The notes: generated from the sequence alone by a model not told the origin. A stretch of 64,000 nt of DNA from Bog-756 sp963703145 (GCA_963703145.1 OY969793.1:2666001-2730000), one strand, 5' to 3'. Counted from the first letter of the stretch, positions 38,141 to 47,385 are shown. A program made the numbers and translations.

Positions 38141-38277
38141 AACGTCGGGACCCCTGCGAATGTTACCTCCACTGGCGTCGCCCCGGCCCACGGCGGCGTC
38201 GTACCGGGGAGGGCCGGCGGAGTAGCCTGTCGGGGCTGTCCACACCCACAGATGTCTGCCGTGGGAGTAGAGCATCC

Positions 38278-38365
38278 GGAGGCGTGCGAGAGCGGCCGAA
38301 TCGGCACGATTGGAAATCGTGTGTGGGGAAACTCACCGTGGGTTCAAATCCCACCGCCTCCGCCA
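38278..38365 (+). tRNA. tRNA-Ser (anticodon GGA)
   Basis: Class II tRNA: acceptor GGAGGCG pairs with CGCCTCC, stem CACGA/TCGTG encloses TTGGAAA (GGA), there is a long variable arm, and the T-arm is GTGGGTTCAAATCCCAC. Discriminator G and an encoded CCA end at 38365, one base before the tadA ATG. Confidence 0.96.
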
Positions 38366-38366
38366 C

Positions 38367-38855
38367 ATGGACACCGACGCGCCCCCAGACCGAACGGATC
38401 CCCTGGGCGACGCCGAGGCCATGGGCCTGGCCCTGGCCGAGGCCGAGGCCGCCGTGGGGCACGGGGACGTGCCGGTGGGTGCGGTGGCCCTCCATGACGG
38501 CCGGGTGATCGCCTCCCGCCACAACGAGCGGGAGAAGCGGGGCGACCCGACCGCCCACGCCGAACTGCTGGCCCTGGCCGATGCCGCCGCCGTGCTCGGC
38601 ACCTGGCGGCTGTCCGAGGTGACCCTGGTGGTGACCCTCGAGCCGTGCCTCATGTGCGCCGGCGGTCTGGTGGCCGCCCGGGTGGGCCGGCTGGTCTACG
38701 GCGCCGCTGACCTGAAGGCGGGGGCCTGCGGCTCCCTCTACAACCTGTGCGCCGACCCCCGCCTCAACCACGAGGTGGCGGTCACCACGGGCGTCCGGGC
38801 CGGCGAGGCGTCGCGCCTCTTGACCGAGTTCTTCGAGCGCCGCCGGTCCACCTGA
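38367..38855 (+). CDS. tadA: tRNA-specific adenosine deaminase (TadA)
   Basis: Converts A34 to inosine in tRNA-Arg(ACG). The 162 residues show the zinc His/Glu motif TAHAELLALADAA and the paired cysteines LEPCLMCAGGLVAARVG, with GACGSLYNL further on. The ATG at 38367 lies one base after the encoded CCA of tRNA-Ser. There is therefore no room for a leader unless translation starts at the in-frame ATG of AEAMGLALAEAEAAV (38421), where the conserved domain begins. The first 18 residues are acidic and not conserved in the family. Confidence 0.94.
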   Translation: MDTDAPPDRTDPLGDAEAMGLALAEAEAAVGHGDVPVGAVALHDGRVIASRHNEREKRGDPTAHAELLALADAAAVLGTWRLSEVTLVVTLEPCLMCAGGLVAARVGRLVYGAADLKAGACGSLYNLCADPRLNHEVAVTTGVRAGEASRLLTEFFERRRST

Positions 38856-38895
38856 TCCGGTCCACGGGGTCCACGTAGGGGCCCCAGAGACCGAC

Positions 38896-38935
38896 GAGCG
38901 GCGTGGACCAGGTTCTCACCCGATCCACGCCGCTC
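38896..38935. terminator. Bidirectional terminator between tadA and the repeat protein
   Basis: A perfect 12-bp stem, GAGCGGCGTGGA with TCCACGCCGCTC, around a 16-nt loop, in the gap between convergent genes. A second hairpin follows at about 38953-38980 (GTCCCGGACCG with CGGTCGGGAC), closer to the minus-strand gene. Confidence 0.75.
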
Positions 38936-38992
38936 TCGGTTGTCACCCTGCAGTCCCGGACCGTCTGTCGGTCGGGACCGGTGGGGCCAGAC

Positions 38993-40702
38993 TCAGGCGC
39001 TGGCCATACCCACCACCGGCTTGTTGAGATGGGTACCACCCATCGAGCCGTAGAACTTGGCGCTCCCGAAGCAGAAGATCCCGCCGTCGGAGGCCACGAA
39101 CCGGTAGCCGGCCCCGTCGGGTGACGACGCCATGCCCACGATGGGCTTGTTCAGGTTGATGCTGCCGGTGGATCCGAGGAACGGGGCGTTGAAGGAGAAG
39201 ATGCCCCCGTCCGATGCCACCAGCCAGTACCCACCGGTCACCGGGTCCTGGGCCATGCCCACGACCGGCTTGTTGAGGTGGGTGCCGCCGGTCGAGCCGA
39301 AGTAGTGGGCGTCACCGAAGGTGAAGATGCCACCATCGGCGGCGACCAGCCAGTAGCCCTTGCCGTCGTTGGTCGACGCCATTCCCACGATGGGGCTGTT
39401 CAGCACCTTGGCTCCCGTCGAGCCGTAGAACTGGGCATCGCCGAAGGCGAAGATGCCGCCGTCGGAGGCCACCAGCCAGTAACCCAGGCCGTCCGGCGTG
39501 GCAGCCATGCCCACGATCGGCTTGTTGAGGACCTTGGCCCCGGTGGAGCCGTAGAAGCCGGCCGTCCCGTGGGCGAAGATTCCGCCGTCGGAGGCCACCA
39601 TCCAGTAGCCGCCACCCGACGCGTTGGCAGCCATGCCCACGATCGGCTTGTTGAGCTTGGTGGCACCTTGGGAGCCGTGAAACTGTGCGCTACCGAAGTT
39701 GAAGATCCCACCGTCGGTTGCCGTCATCCAGTAGCCGGTGCTCGGCGTGGACGTGACCCCTGGGGTACCAGGAGTGGTGGGCGGCGGGGGCGGCGTGGAG
39801 GTTGCGTAGACCAACTGCACGTGGCCACGGAGGGGCCAGCTGCCCTGGAACAGCGGGGGTGCGGCCTGTCCGGCGGACGAGGCATAGCTCGAGCCACCAC
39901 CACCGCCGGCATTGGCCCCGCCGGCGCCACCGCCAAAGAAGCCACCGCCGCCGCTACCACTGCCGGCCGCGGCGATGCCGCCACTGGCCAGGCCGGTCGG
40001 CGACGTGGTCGGACCGGTCCCACCGGTCGATCCCCCGGCATTCTGGGTTGCACCCGTTCCGGCGGCAGCGCCGCCGTCACCCGGCGTACCAGCCACGCCC
40101 AGCGGTGAGCCGGCGTTGCTCCCGGTCCCGGTCGAGCCCTTGCCCCCGTTGCCCGGTCCGGTGGTGCCGCTGGTGTTGGTTCCACCGCCACCACCGCCGC
40201 CGGCGGCCAGCAGGAGATTGTTGTTCGGGCCGAACACGAAGGTGCCCTGCCCGCCGGTCCCAGCCGGAAGAGAGTTGCTGTTCGCACCGTTGCCGGTCAG
40301 GATCCCGAGGGTCTCACCGGTGGTGACGTTCAACAGTTCGTTGACCGCGCCCCCGTCGCCACCGGTGGTGCCGGTGCCGTTTGTCCCGGCCGCCCCGCTG
40401 ACGTCGGCACAGATCGGCCCGACGATGTTGGGGGGAGCTACCCAGTGCTGCAGCTGGGTCGAGAAGTTGAACTGCACCTGCACCTGGTTGGGGCCCACGT
40501 CGTAGTTCTCACAGAACTGGGGGGTGCTCAGATGGGGCGTCGACGCGGCGCCGGCCGGTGCTGTGGCCAGCCCGGCGGCCAGCGTGCCCCCCACCAGCGC
40601 GGAGGCGGCCAGTGCGGTCACCGCGAGGCGCCGGCTAGGACGGCGTGCGGCCCCGTTGTCGAGCCGGTCCGGCTCCAGTCCGCTGTGCCGAATGTGCTTC
40701 AT
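38993..40702 (-). CDS. Secreted protein with Gly-rich region and six GYW-VASDGGIF repeats
   Basis: A 569-residue exported protein. The signal peptide is near residues 27-52 (AVTALAASALVGGTLAAGLA then ending APAGAAS). A segment (about 60-130) has two Cys (QFCENY, GPICAD). Residues 130-290 are Gly/Thr/Ser/Ala-rich, and six 38-42-residue repeats fill the C-terminus. The repeat consensus is GYWLVASDGGIFxFGxAxFY followed by GSTGAxxLNKPIVGMA, which I associate with Acidimicrobiia surface proteins and which looks like a beta-propeller blade. The ATG at 40702 has GGAAGG upstream. Function is unknown; adhesion or a cell-envelope role is a guess. Confidence 0.85.
   Translation of the reverse strand: MKHIRHSGLEPDRLDNGAARRPSRRLAVTALAASALVGGTLAAGLATAPAGAASTPHLSTPQFCENYDVGPNQVQVQFNFSTQLQHWVAPPNIVGPICADVSGAAGTNGTGTTGGDGGAVNELLNVTTGETLGILTGNGANSNSLPAGTGGQGTFVFGPNNNLLLAAGGGGGGGTNTSGTTGPGNGGKGSTGTGSNAGSPLGVAGTPGDGGAAAGTGATQNAGGSTGGTGPTTSPTGLASGGIAAAGSGSGGGGFFGGGAGGANAGGGGGSSYASSAGQAAPPLFQGSWPLRGHVQLVYATSTPPPPPTTPGTPGVTSTPSTGYWMTATDGGIFNFGSAQFHGSQGATKLNKPIVGMAANASGGGYWMVASDGGIFAHGTAGFYGSTGAKVLNKPIVGMAATPDGLGYWLVASDGGIFAFGDAQFYGSTGAKVLNSPIVGMASTNDGKGYWLVAADGGIFTFGDAHYFGSTGGTHLNKPVVGMAQDPVTGGYWLVASDGGIFSFNAPFLGSTGSINLNKPIVGMASSPDGAGYRFVASDGGIFCFGSAKFYGSMGGTHLNKPVVGMASA
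38996..39736 (-). repeat. Six coding repeats of about 126 bp
   Basis: These encode the six GYW-type units, of 42, 42, 42, 42, 41 and 38 residues. DNA copies are similar but diverged, unlike the identical repeats in the phosphatase gene downstream. Confidence 0.85.
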
Positions 40703-41003
40703 CGGGTGTTCCTTCCTGTTGACTGCCTCCGGCCCTGCGCCGGAGGAGTTGAGGACTGCTGGTGTGATCGAGACACTTCGTCGCCCGGGCGCAGATGACC
40801 AGCCCGACCTGCATTGTTCCCCCCGAACCTGCCCTCGTGGGGCGATACGTTAACCCGCCTGCCGCCCAACCTAGGTGCAGGTTCTGGACGGCACGGCGAC
40901 CGTACAGCCCACTGCCTGAGACCGCAAGCACCCGCGGCTGCAAAGTCCGTCTGCTGACGTCTGGGCGCGCCGCGACCCTCGGGATCGGGGCGGTCGGTGT
41001 CCG
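40703..41003. promoter_or_regulatory. 301-bp region upstream of the repeat protein, with leader hairpin
   Basis: The gap holds the minus-strand leader of the repeat protein. A perfect 8-bp hairpin (CCTCCGGC/GCCGGAGG, 40726-40746) stands just before the ribosome binding site AGGAAGG. I compared the leader by eye with c-di-GMP and c-di-AMP riboswitch patterns and found no convincing match. No gene is seen. Confidence 0.5.
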
Positions 41004-44000
41004 TCAGGCGGCGGGCTTGAACAGGGCGATGCCGGCCGCCCAGTACATGGCGGTCGGGAACGAGCCGGTGAGGTTCCTTGCCGACGGAGCCCCGAGGACG
41101 ACATACCCGGCGGCCACCGTGGCCACCGGGCTGGCCGAGGTCTGCTGGGGCTGGGGCGAGATCCCCGGAGTCGTGAGCGAGATGGCCTCGGCATTGGCGT
41201 GTCCGGCCACGAACCCGACGACCAGCTCGTTGGCCACCGACGGGGAGGCCTGGCCCGATGCGGCCGAGGTGCCGGTGTTCGAGGCGACTGCCGACGTGTC
41301 GAGGGCGGCGGTGGTGGCCACGCCGGAGAACTCCTGGGCCTCGAGGGCGACGGAGGCGGCCGATGCCACATGCACGGTCACCGACGTCACGGACGCGGCA
41401 CCGGCTGCGTACCAGAGCTCACCGTCCGAGTTGTGACCCGAGACATCGGCCGCACCGACCCGAGTCCAGATATCGCCGGCCGAGTCGGTCACCGAGGTGA
41501 TGTGGTTGGTGGCCCCGGTGTAGACGCTGGCCGACACCACCAACAGATCGCCGACCGTGGTGGGCAACGGGAACGTGCCGGTCAGTGCGGCAGTGGTCGC
41601 ACCACTGGCTGCCCCCGTGACCTGCACCAGTTGGGGCGCAGACGTACCCGGGTTGACCGTCAGGGAGAACGAGGTGGCATGGACCGCCGAGGTCCCGGTG
41701 CCGGTCACGGTGATCGGATAGGTGCCGGCCGGTGTCGAGGTCGAGGTGGTGATGGTCATGGTCGACCCGGCGTCGCCGGACGTCACCGACTGGGGACTGA
41801 ACGACACCAGGGCACCGGTCGGTGCGCCGCTGGCCGACAGGGCCACGGGCTGGGGCGTGCCGATGGCCACCGTGCCGATGGTGGCCGAGGCCGGTGCCCC
41901 GGCGGTGACGGTCTGAGACGTCGGTGCGGCGCTGATGGAGAAGTCGCTGGCGGCTGGCTTGACGGTGAGCGTGAAGCTCTGGTTGGCCGGGCTGCCCACG
42001 CCGTTGGTGGCAGTGATGGTGATCGGGTAGCTGGCGGCGGTCCCGGTGGCCGGTGTGCCCGCCAGGGTGGCCGTGCCGTCACCGTTGTCGACCAGGGTGA
42101 CGTTGCTCGGCAGGCTGCCCGACTCGGACAGGCCGGCCGTCGGGTTGCCGGTGGAGGTGACCGTGAAGGTGCCGGCCACCCCTTCGGTGAAGGTGGTGGC
42201 GTTGGCCGACGTGATGGCCGGCGCCACCGGTGCCGGGTTGACCGTCAGGGAGAACGAGGTGGCATGGACCGCCGAGGTCCCGGTGCCGGTCACGGTGATC
42301 GGATAGGTGCCGGCCGGTGTCGAGGTCGAGGTGGTGATGGTCATGGTCGACCCGGCGTCGCCGGACGTCACCGACTGGGGACTGAACGACACCAGGGCAC
42401 CGGTCGGTGCGCCGCTGGCCGACAGGGCCACGGGCTGGGGCGTGCCGATGGCCACCGTGCCGATGGTGGCCGAGGCCGGTGCCCCGGCGGTGACGGTCTG
42501 AGACGTCGGTGCGGCGCTGATGGAGAAGTCGCTGGCGGCTGGCTTGACGGTGAGCGTGAAGCTCTGGTTGGCCGGGCTGCCCACGCCGTTGGTGGCAGTG
42601 ATGGTGATCGGGTAGCTGGCGGCGGTCCCGGTGGCCGGTGTGCCCGCCAGGGTGGCCGTGCCGTCACCGTTGTCGACCAGGGTGACGTTGCTCGGCAGGC
42701 TGCCCGACTCGGACAGGCCGGCCGTCGGGTTGCCGGTGGAGGTGACCGTGAAGGTGCCGGCCACCCCTTCGGTGAAGGTGGTGGCGTTGGCCGACGTGAT
42801 GGCCGGCGCCACCGGTGCCGGGTTGACCGTCAGGGAGAACGAGGTGGCATGGACCGCCGAGGTCCCGGTGCCGGTCACGGTGATCGGATAGGTGCCGGCC
42901 GGTGTCGAGGTCGAGGTGGTGATGGTCATGGTCGACCCGGCGTCGCCGGACGTCACCGACTGGGGACTGAACGACACCAGGGCACCGGTCGGTGCGCCGC
43001 TGGCCGACAGGGCCACGGGCTGGGGCGTGCCGATGGCCACCGTGCCGATGGTGGCCGAGGCCGGTGCCCCGGCGGTGACGGTCTGAGACGTCGGTGCGGC
43101 GCTGATGGAGAAGTCGCCCGGAGGCGGCGGTTGGGCTCCGGCCTTGAACAGGGCGATCCCGGCGGCCCAGTACATGGTGGTCGGGAAGGAACCGGCGAAG
43201 CCCTGGGCCCCGGTCGAACTGAGGTCCTGGTACGCGCCCACCAGGGTCACCGTGCTCGGGCTGGTCGTGGTCTGCATCGGCTGGGCGGCGAAGCCCGCCG
43301 AGGTCACCGCGATCGACTGGCTGGTGCTGTGGCCGGCGATGAACCCGACCGCCAGGTCGCCGACACCGGTCGGGGTTGCCGTGCCGGCACTCGCCGCCGT
43401 GGACTGCCCGGCGGTGCCGTTCGACCCGTCGAGGGGGCTGGAGGTCGCCACCCCGCTGAATTCGTCGAGTCGCAGGGCGACGGTGGAGGCGCCCGTGGTC
43501 ACCGTGACCTTGCTCACCGAGGAGGCGTTGGCCGCGTACCAGAGCTCACCCTCGGAGTTGGCGCCGGACACGTCGTAGGCGCCCACCTTCTTCCAGGTGT
43601 TGGTGCCGTCGCTGACGGCGGTGATCTGGTGGCTGGCACCGGTATAGAGACTGGCCGACAGCACGAGGAGGTCGCCGGGCGCGCTCGGGACGGGAAGGGT
43701 CACGGTGGTGGTCGACGACCCGGCTGTCTGGACGAGAGAGGGACCGGTGGCCCCCAAGGGCATGGTCACCGGTGTGGGGGGCGTGCTCATCGACGACGTG
43801 TTGCCGGCCCCGTCGACGGCATCGACCGTGTACTGGTAGGTGGCGCCCGGCGACGCCGTCGAATCGGTGTAGCTGGCCGTGGCCACCGGCGCGGGCGTGA
43901 GCAGGACACCATTTCGGAAGACGTTGTATCCGGTCACACCGTTGCTGTCGGTCGATGCCATCCAGGCCAGGCTGACAGAGGTGGCGGAGGTGGCGTTGGC

Positions 44001-45887
44001 CATCACGTGGGTTGGTGCGGTGGGCGGGGTGGTGTCGACCGTCCAGTTGGCGGTGGCCGGGGTGGCACCGGCCCCGGTGACGGTGATCGTGTGGGCTCCC
44101 TCGGACAGACCGGTGTAGGTGGTGGGGCTCGTGCAGGAGGTGGCCGTCGCCAGGTCGAGACGGCAGGTGAAAGTCGACGGTCCGGCGGTCGAGTGAAAAG
44201 CGACGGTGGCACTCGTCGAGTTGGTCAGTGATGGAGGCTGCGTGTCGATCACGGTGACCGCGGCGGTGGGATAGGTGTACTGCTGCACGTCGAACGACTG
44301 GCCGGCGGCATTGATCGGGGTGACGGTGACGGTGCCCCCGTTGACCGTGACTTTCAAGAAGTTGTACACCTGGGCCGCCGACTGGGGAGTCGGGACACCG
44401 CTGCCGCAGGCAGTGCCGGAGTTCTTGGTCGGGCTCCAGCCGATGGCATAGATGGAGCCCGCACCCTGGAAGGCCGAGCACGCCCCGGACCCGGTGCTGA
44501 CCGGCTCCAGGATGGACCCTCCCCCGCCGGTCACGTAGTTGGTGACGTGGCCGCTTCCGCTGGGTGTAATCCGCTGGTAGTCGTGGGCGTGCCCGTTGAA
44601 CACCACTTTGACGCCGTTGGTGGCCAGGAGCGACTCGAGGTTCGAGGACTGGTACGGATTCGAGCTGCTGTTCTGGAGGTAGACGTCACTGTCCTGGGAG
44701 GACTGGTCCGAGCGCAGCGGGTAGTGCCAGACCGCCATCTTGACGGTGCCCGGGTGGCTGGCGAGATCGGCCGCCAGCCATTTGTACTCCGGGGAGCTCG
44801 TGCTCCAGTGCTCGTCGTGGTCGACCTGGTAGCCGGGGCAGGCGGCCTCGCCGGCCGACGTGCAGGCCGAACCGGTGGCGTTGCCCACATTCGACCCGTC
44901 TGCCCACGCGGCGTCGAGGACATAGAGGCGCACGTTGGCATCCGAGATGGCGTACCAGGCATCGGGGTAGGAGCCGGGGCTGGTGCCGTCCTGGGTCGGG
45001 GCCGGGTAGGAGTCATAGGCGTAGACGCCGCCGGCTGAAGCGGCGATGTTCGACTCGGGCCACGAGCGCAGCCCGACGGTGTTCTGCCCGTGGTTGCCCT
45101 CCCCGGCAAAGACCGGCAGGCCCCCGGTCTCGGCCCAGTAGGAGGGACCGAAGATGTCGCTGACCTCGGTGCCGCTGTTGACCAGATCTCCGTAGTTGGC
45201 CTGGGTCCCGCCGGAGTAGGCGACGTCACCGGCGGTGACCACGAACTTGGCCCCCGACGATCCCACGAGGGAGTCGATGGCGGCCTGGTCGGTGTTGAGG
45301 TTGTTGGGGAAGTTGACGCCAGCCGAGTAGTAGGTCTCACCCAGATCCCCCAGGACGTCGAAGGTCAGCGGGGTCGACGAGTTCGCCGGGTCGAGAGTGG
45401 TGAAGACCGGTGAGGAGTTGGTGCCCAACAGGTCGACCGAGGAGGAGGACAGTGGCCGGTAGCAGTAGGTCGTAGACGGAGTCAGGCCACCCAGCACCAC
45501 GGTCGACTGGTACTCGTTGGGGGTGGACACCACGTTGAACTCGGGTGCGGTGATACTGGTCGGCGTGCCCGCCGCCGGCTGGGAGTTGGGTAGCGTGGCC
45601 GGGACCGTCGCTCTGTGGGCGGTGCAGTTGCCCAACGGCCCCCACTCGAGGCTCCCCGGAGTGGACGAGGTGCTCGCCCAGTTGACGTCGGCCGTGGACT
45701 GTCCCAGGTCGGTGACGTACGGGGCCCGGGTGAGCTGGGCATTGAATCCGGCATAGGGGGTGACAGCGATCGGTCCGGGCGCCGCGGCGTCGGCCTGCAT
45801 CGTTGTCAGGATTCCGACTGAGGCAACGACCGCCACCACCGAGGCAACCACGGACCGCCACCGCCGCCGATGGGTCTCTTTCGACAT
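41004..45887 (-). CDS. Large secreted purple-acid-phosphatase-like metallophosphoesterase with Ig-like and C-terminal repeat domains
   Basis: A 1,627-residue exported protein; the ATG at 45887 has GGGAG six bases upstream. Order: signal peptide (to about residue 35), a fibronectin-like PAP N-domain, and a metallophosphoesterase domain (about 150-540). A short beta domain (STFTCRLDLATATSCTSP), a fibronectin domain (AWMASTDSNGVTGYNVFRNG) and a first copy of a roughly 190-residue domain ending MYWAAGIALFKAG follow. Then come near-identical Ig-like repeats (924-1412) and a second copy of that domain at the C-terminus. Metal motifs are DVLGDLGE, VVTAGDVAYSGG, GEGNHGQN, VWHYPLRS and NGHAHDYQR. GNHG replaces the usual GNHE. 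It is probably a surface phosphatase; its substrate is unknown. Confidence 0.88.
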   Translation of the reverse strand: MSKETHRRRWRSVVASVVAVVASVGILTTMQADAAAPGPIAVTPYAGFNAQLTRAPYVTDLGQSTADVNWASTSSTPGSLEWGPLGNCTAHRATVPATLPNSQPAAGTPTSITAPEFNVVSTPNEYQSTVVLGGLTPSTTYCYRPLSSSSVDLLGTNSSPVFTTLDPANSSTPLTFDVLGDLGETYYSAGVNFPNNLNTDQAAIDSLVGSSGAKFVVTAGDVAYSGGTQANYGDLVNSGTEVSDIFGPSYWAETGGLPVFAGEGNHGQNTVGLRSWPESNIAASAGGVYAYDSYPAPTQDGTSPGSYPDAWYAISDANVRLYVLDAAWADGSNVGNATGSACTSAGEAACPGYQVDHDEHWSTSSPEYKWLAADLASHPGTVKMAVWHYPLRSDQSSQDSDVYLQNSSSNPYQSSNLESLLATNGVKVVFNGHAHDYQRITPSGSGHVTNYVTGGGGSILEPVSTGSGACSAFQGAGSIYAIGWSPTKNSGTACGSGVPTPQSAAQVYNFLKVTVNGGTVTVTPINAAGQSFDVQQYTYPTAAVTVIDTQPPSLTNSTSATVAFHSTAGPSTFTCRLDLATATSCTSPTTYTGLSEGAHTITVTGAGATPATANWTVDTTPPTAPTHVMANATSATSVSLAWMASTDSNGVTGYNVFRNGVLLTPAPVATASYTDSTASPGATYQYTVDAVDGAGNTSSMSTPPTPVTMPLGATGPSLVQTAGSSTTTVTLPVPSAPGDLLVLSASLYTGASHQITAVSDGTNTWKKVGAYDVSGANSEGELWYAANASSVSKVTVTTGASTVALRLDEFSGVATSSPLDGSNGTAGQSTAASAGTATPTGVGDLAVGFIAGHSTSQSIAVTSAGFAAQPMQTTTSPSTVTLVGAYQDLSSTGAQGFAGSFPTTMYWAAGIALFKAGAQPPPPGDFSISAAPTSQTVTAGAPASATIGTVAIGTPQPVALSASGAPTGALVSFSPQSVTSGDAGSTMTITTSTSTPAGTYPITVTGTGTSAVHATSFSLTVNPAPVAPAITSANATTFTEGVAGTFTVTSTGNPTAGLSESGSLPSNVTLVDNGDGTATLAGTPATGTAASYPITITATNGVGSPANQSFTLTVKPAASDFSISAAPTSQTVTAGAPASATIGTVAIGTPQPVALSASGAPTGALVSFSPQSVTSGDAGSTMTITTSTSTPAGTYPITVTGTGTSAVHATSFSLTVNPAPVAPAITSANATTFTEGVAGTFTVTSTGNPTAGLSESGSLPSNVTLVDNGDGTATLAGTPATGTAASYPITITATNGVGSPANQSFTLTVKPAASDFSISAAPTSQTVTAGAPASATIGTVAIGTPQPVALSASGAPTGALVSFSPQSVTSGDAGSTMTITTSTSTPAGTYPITVTGTGTSAVHATSFSLTVNPGTSAPQLVQVTGAASGATTAALTGTFPLPTTVGDLLVVSASVYTGATNHITSVTDSAGDIWTRVGAADVSGHNSDGELWYAAGAASVTSVTVHVASAASVALEAQEFSGVATTAALDTSAVASNTGTSAASGQASPSVANELVVGFVAGHANAEAISLTTPGISPQPQQTSASPVATVAAGYVVLGAPSARNLTGSFPTAMYWAAGIALFKPAA
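41650..43117 (-). repeat. Perfect 585-bp tandem repeats, two and a half copies
   Basis: Units lie at 41650-42234 and 42235-42819, with a partial third at 42820-43117. By eye they are base-for-base identical, with identical translations. Each unit encodes one domain beginning DFSISAAPTSQTVTAGAPAS and one beginning PAITSANATTFTEGVAGTFT. Identity including third codon positions points to very recent duplication or gene conversion, or to an assembly join. Confidence 0.95.
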
Positions 45888-46080
45888 GGCTGCTCCCTCG
45901 CGCGCCCAACCGAAGACACCATCGTCGGTGGACACCCGAACCATGCCGAACGTACCGGCGGGCGGGGGGCCCGGCAACAAGAACAGGCCCCACGCCACCA
46001 GCGGTGACCCGGTGGCGACTGTGCGCGGCCGAACTGCCGATGCACCACCGGTTCTACCCTCCCACGGCAGTGGGTAGGGC

Positions 46081-47385
46081 TCAGCCCGCCGGGCGGAAGA
46101 TGGCGAGGCCAGCCGACCAGTACATCGGGGCGGCGGACGAACCGGCGAGGCTCTGCGGGCCTGGGGACCCCACCACCTGGAAGGCCATGGTCACGCTGGC
46201 CGCGCTGCTCGTGGTCGTCTGGGGCAGCGCCGTGTACCCGGGCGAGGTGATGGTGATGGGCTGGGCGTCACCGTGTCCGCTGACGAAGCCGACCGCCAGC
46301 TCGTCACCGGAGGACGCCGCCACGGACCCGGAGCTCGCCGATGTGCCGGCCCCTGATTGGCCGCCGGCCGCATCGAGCGGGGAGGTGGTGGCCAGACCGG
46401 CGAACTCCACCACGGCGAAGGTCATCGACACCGCGGCGGTGGTGTGGACCGTCACGGTCGTGGCCGGCTGAGTGGTGACCGAATACCACATCTCCCCGTT
46501 CGAATTGTGGCCGGCGACGTCGTAGCTGCCGACACGGCTCCATTGATTGCCGCCCGAGTCGGTCACCGAGGTCAGGTGGTTCGAAGCGCCGGTGAACTCT
46601 CCGGCTGATAGGACCAAGAGGTCGCCGGGGACGGTGGGCGAGGAGAAGGCAGCACCCAGCGAAGTGGACGCCGACGTCTCCGAGGCCGCCGCCGACTGGA
46701 CCGGATGGGGCGCCGACAGCGTGGCGGGTGTGGTGACGCCGACCGGAGGACTCGGCGCAGAAGCGTTGCCCGCCCCGTCTCGAGCCTGGACGGAGTAGGT
46801 GTATGCGGCGCCCGGTGAGGCCGACTGATCGATATAGCTCGTTGTCGTTCCATTCAAGCTGGTCAACAACACGTCGTTTCGGTACAGGGCGTAGCCGACC
46901 ACACCGGTGTTGTCGGTGGCCGCCCCCCAGGACACATCGACCTGGTGCGGGCCGGCAGCACGGGCGATCAGACCGGCGGGCGGGGAGGGAGGCGAAACGT
47001 CCACCGTCCAGCGGGCCACCGCCGGAGAGGGATCGGTACCCCGAGAACTCGTGGCGGTGATAGTGAGGCTGTGGGGACCGGGGTGGAGCCCGGTATAGGA
47101 GAACGGGCTGGTGCATCGACTTGCCTCAGCACCGTCCAGTCCACAGGCGAAGGTGGCGCCGGACGGGACGGAGCGGAACGTGAGGGTGGCGGTGGTTCGG
47201 TTGGTCAACGGACTCGGTCCGGAGCTGATCACCGTGGTGGGAAGATCAGAATAGGCGGCTGCCGCGGGGACGGCGCGGCCCGGGGACGGACCGGAGGCTC
47301 CCGTGACCAGGGTCAGCGGGAGGACGATGGCGACGGCGACGGCTGTCGCCAGGGCCAGGAGTGACGCTGTCCGCCGGGTGGGCAT
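46081..47385 (-). CDS. Secreted fibronectin-type surface protein sharing the phosphatase's C-terminal domain
   Basis: A 434-residue exported protein; the start is ATG 47385 (MPTRRTASLLALATAVAVAI). After the signal peptide there is a beta domain with SGATFACGLDGAEASRCTSP. A fibronectin type III domain (DVSWGAATDNTGVVGYALYR) and a roughly 190-residue C-terminal domain (GDLLVLSAGEFTGASNHLTS ... MYWSAGLAIFRPAG) follow. All three parts parallel the neighbouring large phosphatase, but the catalytic and Ig-repeat parts are absent. It ends the seven-gene minus-strand set. A binding or surface-display role is inferred only. Confidence 0.82.
   Translation of the reverse strand: MPTRRTASLLALATAVAVAIVLPLTLVTGASGPSPGRAVPAAAAYSDLPTTVISSGPSPLTNRTTATLTFRSVPSGATFACGLDGAEASRCTSPFSYTGLHPGPHSLTITATSSRGTDPSPAVARWTVDVSPPSPPAGLIARAAGPHQVDVSWGAATDNTGVVGYALYRNDVLLTSLNGTTTSYIDQSASPGAAYTYSVQARDGAGNASAPSPPVGVTTPATLSAPHPVQSAAASETSASTSLGAAFSSPTVPGDLLVLSAGEFTGASNHLTSVTDSGGNQWSRVGSYDVAGHNSNGEMWYSVTTQPATTVTVHTTAAVSMTFAVVEFAGLATTSPLDAAGGQSGAGTSASSGSVAASSGDELAVGFVSGHGDAQPITITSPGYTALPQTTTSSAASVTMAFQVVGSPGPQSLAGSSAAPMYWSAGLAIFRPAG

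Noticed and set aside
40703..40870. Possible c-di-GMP or c-di-AMP riboswitch in the leader of the repeat protein
   Set aside because: Only loose similarity in GGGGGGAAC-type runs; the conserved cores of neither class are present. A covariance-model search would decide.
41650..43117. The 585-bp repeats as a mobile element or CRISPR
   Set aside because: They are in-frame coding repeats within one gene, directly abutting, without spacers, terminal inverted repeats or a transposase.
41199..44231. A 1,010-codon plus-strand frame opposite the phosphatase gene
   Set aside because: It mirrors the repeat structure of the real gene and has Gly/Arg-rich composition without domains.
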